From: Gloeobacter morelensis MG652769
Lineage (GTDB): Bacteria > Cyanobacteriota > Cyanobacteriia > Gloeobacterales > Gloeobacteraceae
Length of the DNA: 64,000 bases
NCBI RefSeq assembly: GCF_021018745.1
Contig: NZ_CP063845.1
Span: 3,844,001 to 3,908,000 of the forward strand
Reading direction: 5' to 3'
Shown: in pieces, positions 59,857 through 64,000 of the stretch
Position numbering within the stretch: position 1 is the stretch's first letter
Layout of the letters: each line of letters begins with the position of its first letter
Translations under genes and position numbers: made by a program
Notes under the pieces: model-generated
Told to the model about the DNA's origin: nothing
Databases searched by the model: none
What the model saw: the letters and a program-made list of their open reading frames with translations, nothing else

Positions 59857-60303
59857 ATGGCAATCGACGTCGGCCAGCAGGCACCCGATTTTACCCTCGA
59901 CGGTTCCCAGGGAACGGTCACCCTCTCGCAGTACCGGGGCAAAAACAACGTTTTGCTCGCCTTCTACCCGGGCGATTTTACGCCCGTGTGCACGAAGGAA
60001 CTGACCTGTTTTGTCGAGGACTGGTCGAAGTTCCAGGGCAAGGACACGGTGATTCTGGGTATCAGCAGCGGCTCGGTCGACTCGAAGAGCAAGTTTGCCC
60101 AATCGCTGGGAGCCCAGTTTCCCCTGCTCAGCGACGGCGAGAAGCGCGTGGCGGGCCTTTACGACGTCTCGGGATTTCTGGGAGTCGCCCGCGCCTACTT
60201 CATCGTCGATAAGCAAGGCGTGCTGCGCTACAAGCATGTCGAAGCCCTCCCATTTTTCAAGCGCGAGGACGAGGAGTTGTTGGGCGTGCTGGCGGGGTTG
60301 TGA
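59857..60303 (+). CDS. Peroxiredoxin (Bcp/AhpC-like)
   Basis: The 148-residue thiol peroxidase has 'GQQAPDFTLDGSQGTVTLSQYRGKNNVLLAFYPGDFTPVCTKELTCF', with the peroxidatic Cys in 'PVC' near residue 46 and another Cys six residues on. 'ISSGSVDSKSKFAQSLGAQFPLLSD' and 'VARAYFIVDKQGVLRY' follow. Spacing of the second Cys differs from the PrxQ four-residue gap, so the resolving mechanism is uncertain. ATG at 59857 follows GGAGG; an upstream in-frame ATG at 59827 is less likely. Confidence 0.88.
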   Translation: MAIDVGQQAPDFTLDGSQGTVTLSQYRGKNNVLLAFYPGDFTPVCTKELTCFVEDWSKFQGKDTVILGISSGSVDSKSKFAQSLGAQFPLLSDGEKRVAGLYDVSGFLGVARAYFIVDKQGVLRYKHVEALPFFKREDEELLGVLAGL

Positions 60304-60357
60304 TGCCCCTGACTTACCGGACTTTGATCAATCTGACAACCTGCAGGAGAGTACCCG

Positions 60358-60645
60358 GTGGAGGAGCGACTTGAGCGGGCCGAGCAGCGTCTCGACCAGC
60401 ATGGGGAGTTGATAGCCGAGTTGCGGGCCTCACAACTGGCCACCAACCAGGCCCTACAGACAACCAATCAAAACCTCGATCGCCTGGCTAGTATCAGCGA
60501 ACGGTTTATCGCCGTGGCCACCGATACCCTTGTCCGGCTTGATGAAGCGGTTGAAGAACTGCGCTCCTTCAATCGCCGCCAGGAAGCCATCAACGACTAC
60601 CTGATCAGACGCGACCAGGAACGGGGCAACAGCAGCAGGGGTTGA
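60358..60645 (+). CDS. Coiled-coil hypothetical protein, 95 aa
   Basis: It starts at GTG 60358 with AGGAG upstream. Heptad-like sequence runs through most of the protein ('RLERAEQRLDQHGELIAELRASQLATNQALQTTNQNLDRLASISERF' and 'LVRLDEAVEELRSFNRRQEAINDYLIRRDQ'). This architecture is common among small cyanobacterial proteins of unknown role. It may be co-transcribed with the peroxiredoxin 54 bp upstream. Confidence 0.6.
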   Translation: MEERLERAEQRLDQHGELIAELRASQLATNQALQTTNQNLDRLASISERFIAVATDTLVRLDEAVEELRSFNRRQEAINDYLIRRDQERGNSSRG

Positions 60646-60752
60646 TGTGAATGAGAGCGAATCATTTAGCCTGTGCTTCTTGAAATTGTGAGATTCAACC
60701 GGCCACCGGGATACCCACTTAGGCGAGGGCTGCGGTCATGGAGGGAATATCC

Positions 60753-61472
60753 TCAGCTGACCATCGACTCGCCCAGATAGCTCCGGCGCACCTCCTCGCA
60801 GATCAGTAGTTCATCTGCCGGCCCTTCGAGGGCGATGCGGCCGTTTTCGAGTACGTAGCCCCGGTCGGCCAGTTTCAATGCTTGCAGAGCGTTCTGTTCA
60901 ACCAGGAGCACCATCACCCCCTGGGAGCGGATGCGCTCGATGATCTGGAAAATGCTCTGCACAATCAGCGGGGCAAGGCCCATGCTCGGTTCGTCGAGCA
61001 CCAGCAGGCGCGGCTTGCCAAGCAACGCCCGGCCGATGGCGAGCATCTGCTGCTCGCCCCCGGAAAGCGTACCGGCGCGCTGGTAGCGGCGCTCTTTGAG
61101 AATCGGAAAAAGATGAAAGATCTCTTCAAGGTCCGCTTCGATGCGGTCGTTGCGGGTGTAAGCGCCCATCTCCAGGTTTTCGAGCACCGTGAGGCGCGAG
61201 AAGATGCGCCGCCCCTCCGGAACGTGCATCAGCCCGGTGCGGACAATCAAGTCGGCTGAGAGCCGGTCGAGGCGACGGTTATCCAAGAGCACCTCCCCGG
61301 CGGTGGGCCGAATCAGACCCGAGATGGTGCGCAGCAAGGTCGATTTGCCGGCGCCGTTGGGGCCAATCACCGTCACCAATTCCCCCGCTCCTACGTGCAG
61401 GTTTACCTGGTGCAGCACTTCAATTTGCCCGTAGCCCGCCGTCAACCCCCGCACTTCCAGACCTGTACCCAT
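60753..61472 (-). CDS. livF: Branched-chain amino acid ABC transporter ATPase (LivF-type)
   Basis: The 239-residue ATPase has Walker A 'VIGPNGAGKSTLLRTISGL', the LivF-specific 'GLMHVPEGRRIFSRLTVLENLEMG', signature 'TLSGGEQQMLAIGRAL', Walker B 'LLVLDEPSMGL' and the switch His replaced by Gln in 'VLLVEQNA', as is normal for LivF. It would power uptake of branched-chain or other amino acids or urea. No permease, LivG or binding-protein gene is adjacent within the window, so its partners must be elsewhere. Confidence 0.9.
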   Translation of the reverse strand: MGTGLEVRGLTAGYGQIEVLHQVNLHVGAGELVTVIGPNGAGKSTLLRTISGLIRPTAGEVLLDNRRLDRLSADLIVRTGLMHVPEGRRIFSRLTVLENLEMGAYTRNDRIEADLEEIFHLFPILKERRYQRAGTLSGGEQQMLAIGRALLGKPRLLVLDEPSMGLAPLIVQSIFQIIERIRSQGVMVLLVEQNALQALKLADRGYVLENGRIALEGPADELLICEEVRRSYLGESMVS

Positions 61473-61543
61473 GCTGTCGCTCGTTTGCTCTCTGCCTATT
61501 AATACACGGCGCCCACCATTTGGCTGATTGCCCCACCAAAGGC

Positions 61544-61573
61544 AAAGCCTGCACCAGTAACGGCGCAGGCTTT
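61544..61573 (-). terminator. Hairpin after groEL
   Basis: AAAGCCTGC (61544-61552) and GCAGGCTTT (61565-61573) form a nine-base stem 21 bases downstream of the groEL stop. The T-tract on the minus strand is broken. Confidence 0.55.
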
Positions 61574-61593
61574 GCAGGCATGGTTTGGTCGGG

Positions 61594-63604
<2,011 letters not shown>

Positions 63605-63643
63605 AGCACTCTCTCCTTGCAGACCAAATTTCCATTCATCACG

Positions 63644-63670
63644 TTAGCACTCTCTTGGTCCAAGTGCTAA
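63644..63670. promoter_or_regulatory. CIRCE operator (HrcA binding site)
   Basis: TTAGCACTC (63644-63652), nine bases, then AAGTGCTAA (63662-63670) match the CIRCE consensus TTAGCACTC-N9-GAGTGCTAA with a single mismatch. Its position upstream of groES predicts heat-shock control by HrcA. Confidence 0.93.
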
Positions 63671-63822
63671 CGGTCCTGGCTGGAGATCACTTGACTGCTG
63701 TGGGACGATGGCCGGGAAGCTGCCGGCCAGACCTTGCTTGTGTTTGCCATGTCCCCACATGAGTATGCCGGACTTACTCCGCTATGCCATGATGGAAAAA
63801 CGTAATAACATCCGTGATCACA

Positions 63823-64000
63823 ATGGTCGCAAAGCGCTACAAGGTTGGGTGGGCAAAGATCGGCAACAGTGCGGGCTTCCGGCTCAGTGCCAACTTTTTC
63901 AGGGACTTCCCCCAGTATGCAGGTGCTGAGGGTTCAGTGGAAGTGCTGGGCAACGGTAAGCTGCTTGTCTGCTTATTCTCCGCTGAAGACGAGCAATGCG
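63823..64000 (+). CDS. MazE/AbrB-like DNA-binding protein, 3' end beyond window
   Basis: Fifty-nine codons run to the right edge from an ATG at 63823. The product has the swapped-hairpin style 'KVGWAKIGNSAGFRLSANFF' followed by 'GAEGSVEVLGNGKLLVCL', as in MazE/AbrB/SpoVT antitoxin-type proteins. A toxin gene may follow outside the window. The call is moderate because the protein is incomplete. Confidence 0.6.
   Translation, partial: MVAKRYKVGWAKIGNSAGFRLSANFFRDFPQYAGAEGSVEVLGNGKLLVCLFSAEDEQC

Overview
The window reads as a stretch of chromosome from a high-GC cyanobacterium, most likely a Gloeobacter (G. violaceus or a close relative). The evidence is photosynthesis and Calvin-cycle genes of cyanobacterial type (psaD, petN, cp12, a ferredoxin-dependent divinyl reductase, hemA), a Tic22-like protein, the cyanobacterial small RNA Yfr1 next to trxA, and GC-rich codon use throughout. 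The genus assignment is inference; no rRNA gene is present to confirm it.

Layout. 1-4.5 kb: a LysM-like envelope protein cut by the left edge, cobS, a degenerate arginase-fold protein and a dicarboxylate/amino-acid symporter. 4.5-6.7 kb: a relatively AT-rich stretch with little coding evidence, a duplicated intergenic motif, a zinc-ribbon protein and the N-terminal part of an IS5-type transposase. 6.75-30.7 kb: a long co-directional exopolysaccharide (EPS) cluster. It holds an initiating sugar transferase, a PAS protein, UDP-glucose dehydrogenase, glycosyltransferases (GT2, two GT4, a PssD/PssE pair), Wza-like and Wzc-like export proteins, Wzy-like polymerase, Wzx-like flippase, a membrane fatty-acid-hydroxylase-type protein, a MurB-like flavoprotein, a pyruvyl transferase, secreted proteins including two tandem alginate-lyase-like enzymes that share an apparently identical 584-bp block, a nucleotidyltransferase and an RfbC-type epimerase. 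30.7-34.7 kb: psaD, petN with a small membrane-protein gene, cp12, a CYTH protein, an M41-like protease without an AAA domain, and cobyrinate a,c-diamide synthase. 34.9-42.6 kb: a eukaryote-type EndoU nuclease fused to a lamin-tail domain, mnmG, two small-RNA loci, trxA, a carboxyltransferase subunit, a VapBC-like pair and bciB. 42.7-47.6 kb: an ArsR-type regulator divergent from an RND efflux permease/adaptor pair. 47.7-53.1 kb: phoH, rnhA, Tic22-like, a DUF885 peptidase-like protein, two tiny coupled genes and hisIE. 53.2-56 kb: a RES/Xre toxin-antitoxin pair, a receiver-domain remnant and a frameshifted hybrid histidine kinase. 56-64 kb: a DUF6745 protein, an alpha/beta hydrolase, hemA, a small membrane protein, a peroxiredoxin, an orphan LivF, the groES-groEL operon with a CIRCE operator, and a partial MazE/AbrB-like gene at the right edge.

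The most interesting observation lies between mnmG and trxA. Yfr1 (about 38490-38560, with its conserved ACTCCTCACAC core) is preceded by a second promoter-terminator unit with no ORF (about 38382-38450). The predicted 5' end of that unit can pair over 18 consecutive bases (15 Watson-Crick and 3 G-U) with the single-stranded core of Yfr1. This suggests a neighbouring antisense or sponge RNA. It is a prediction from sequence alone.
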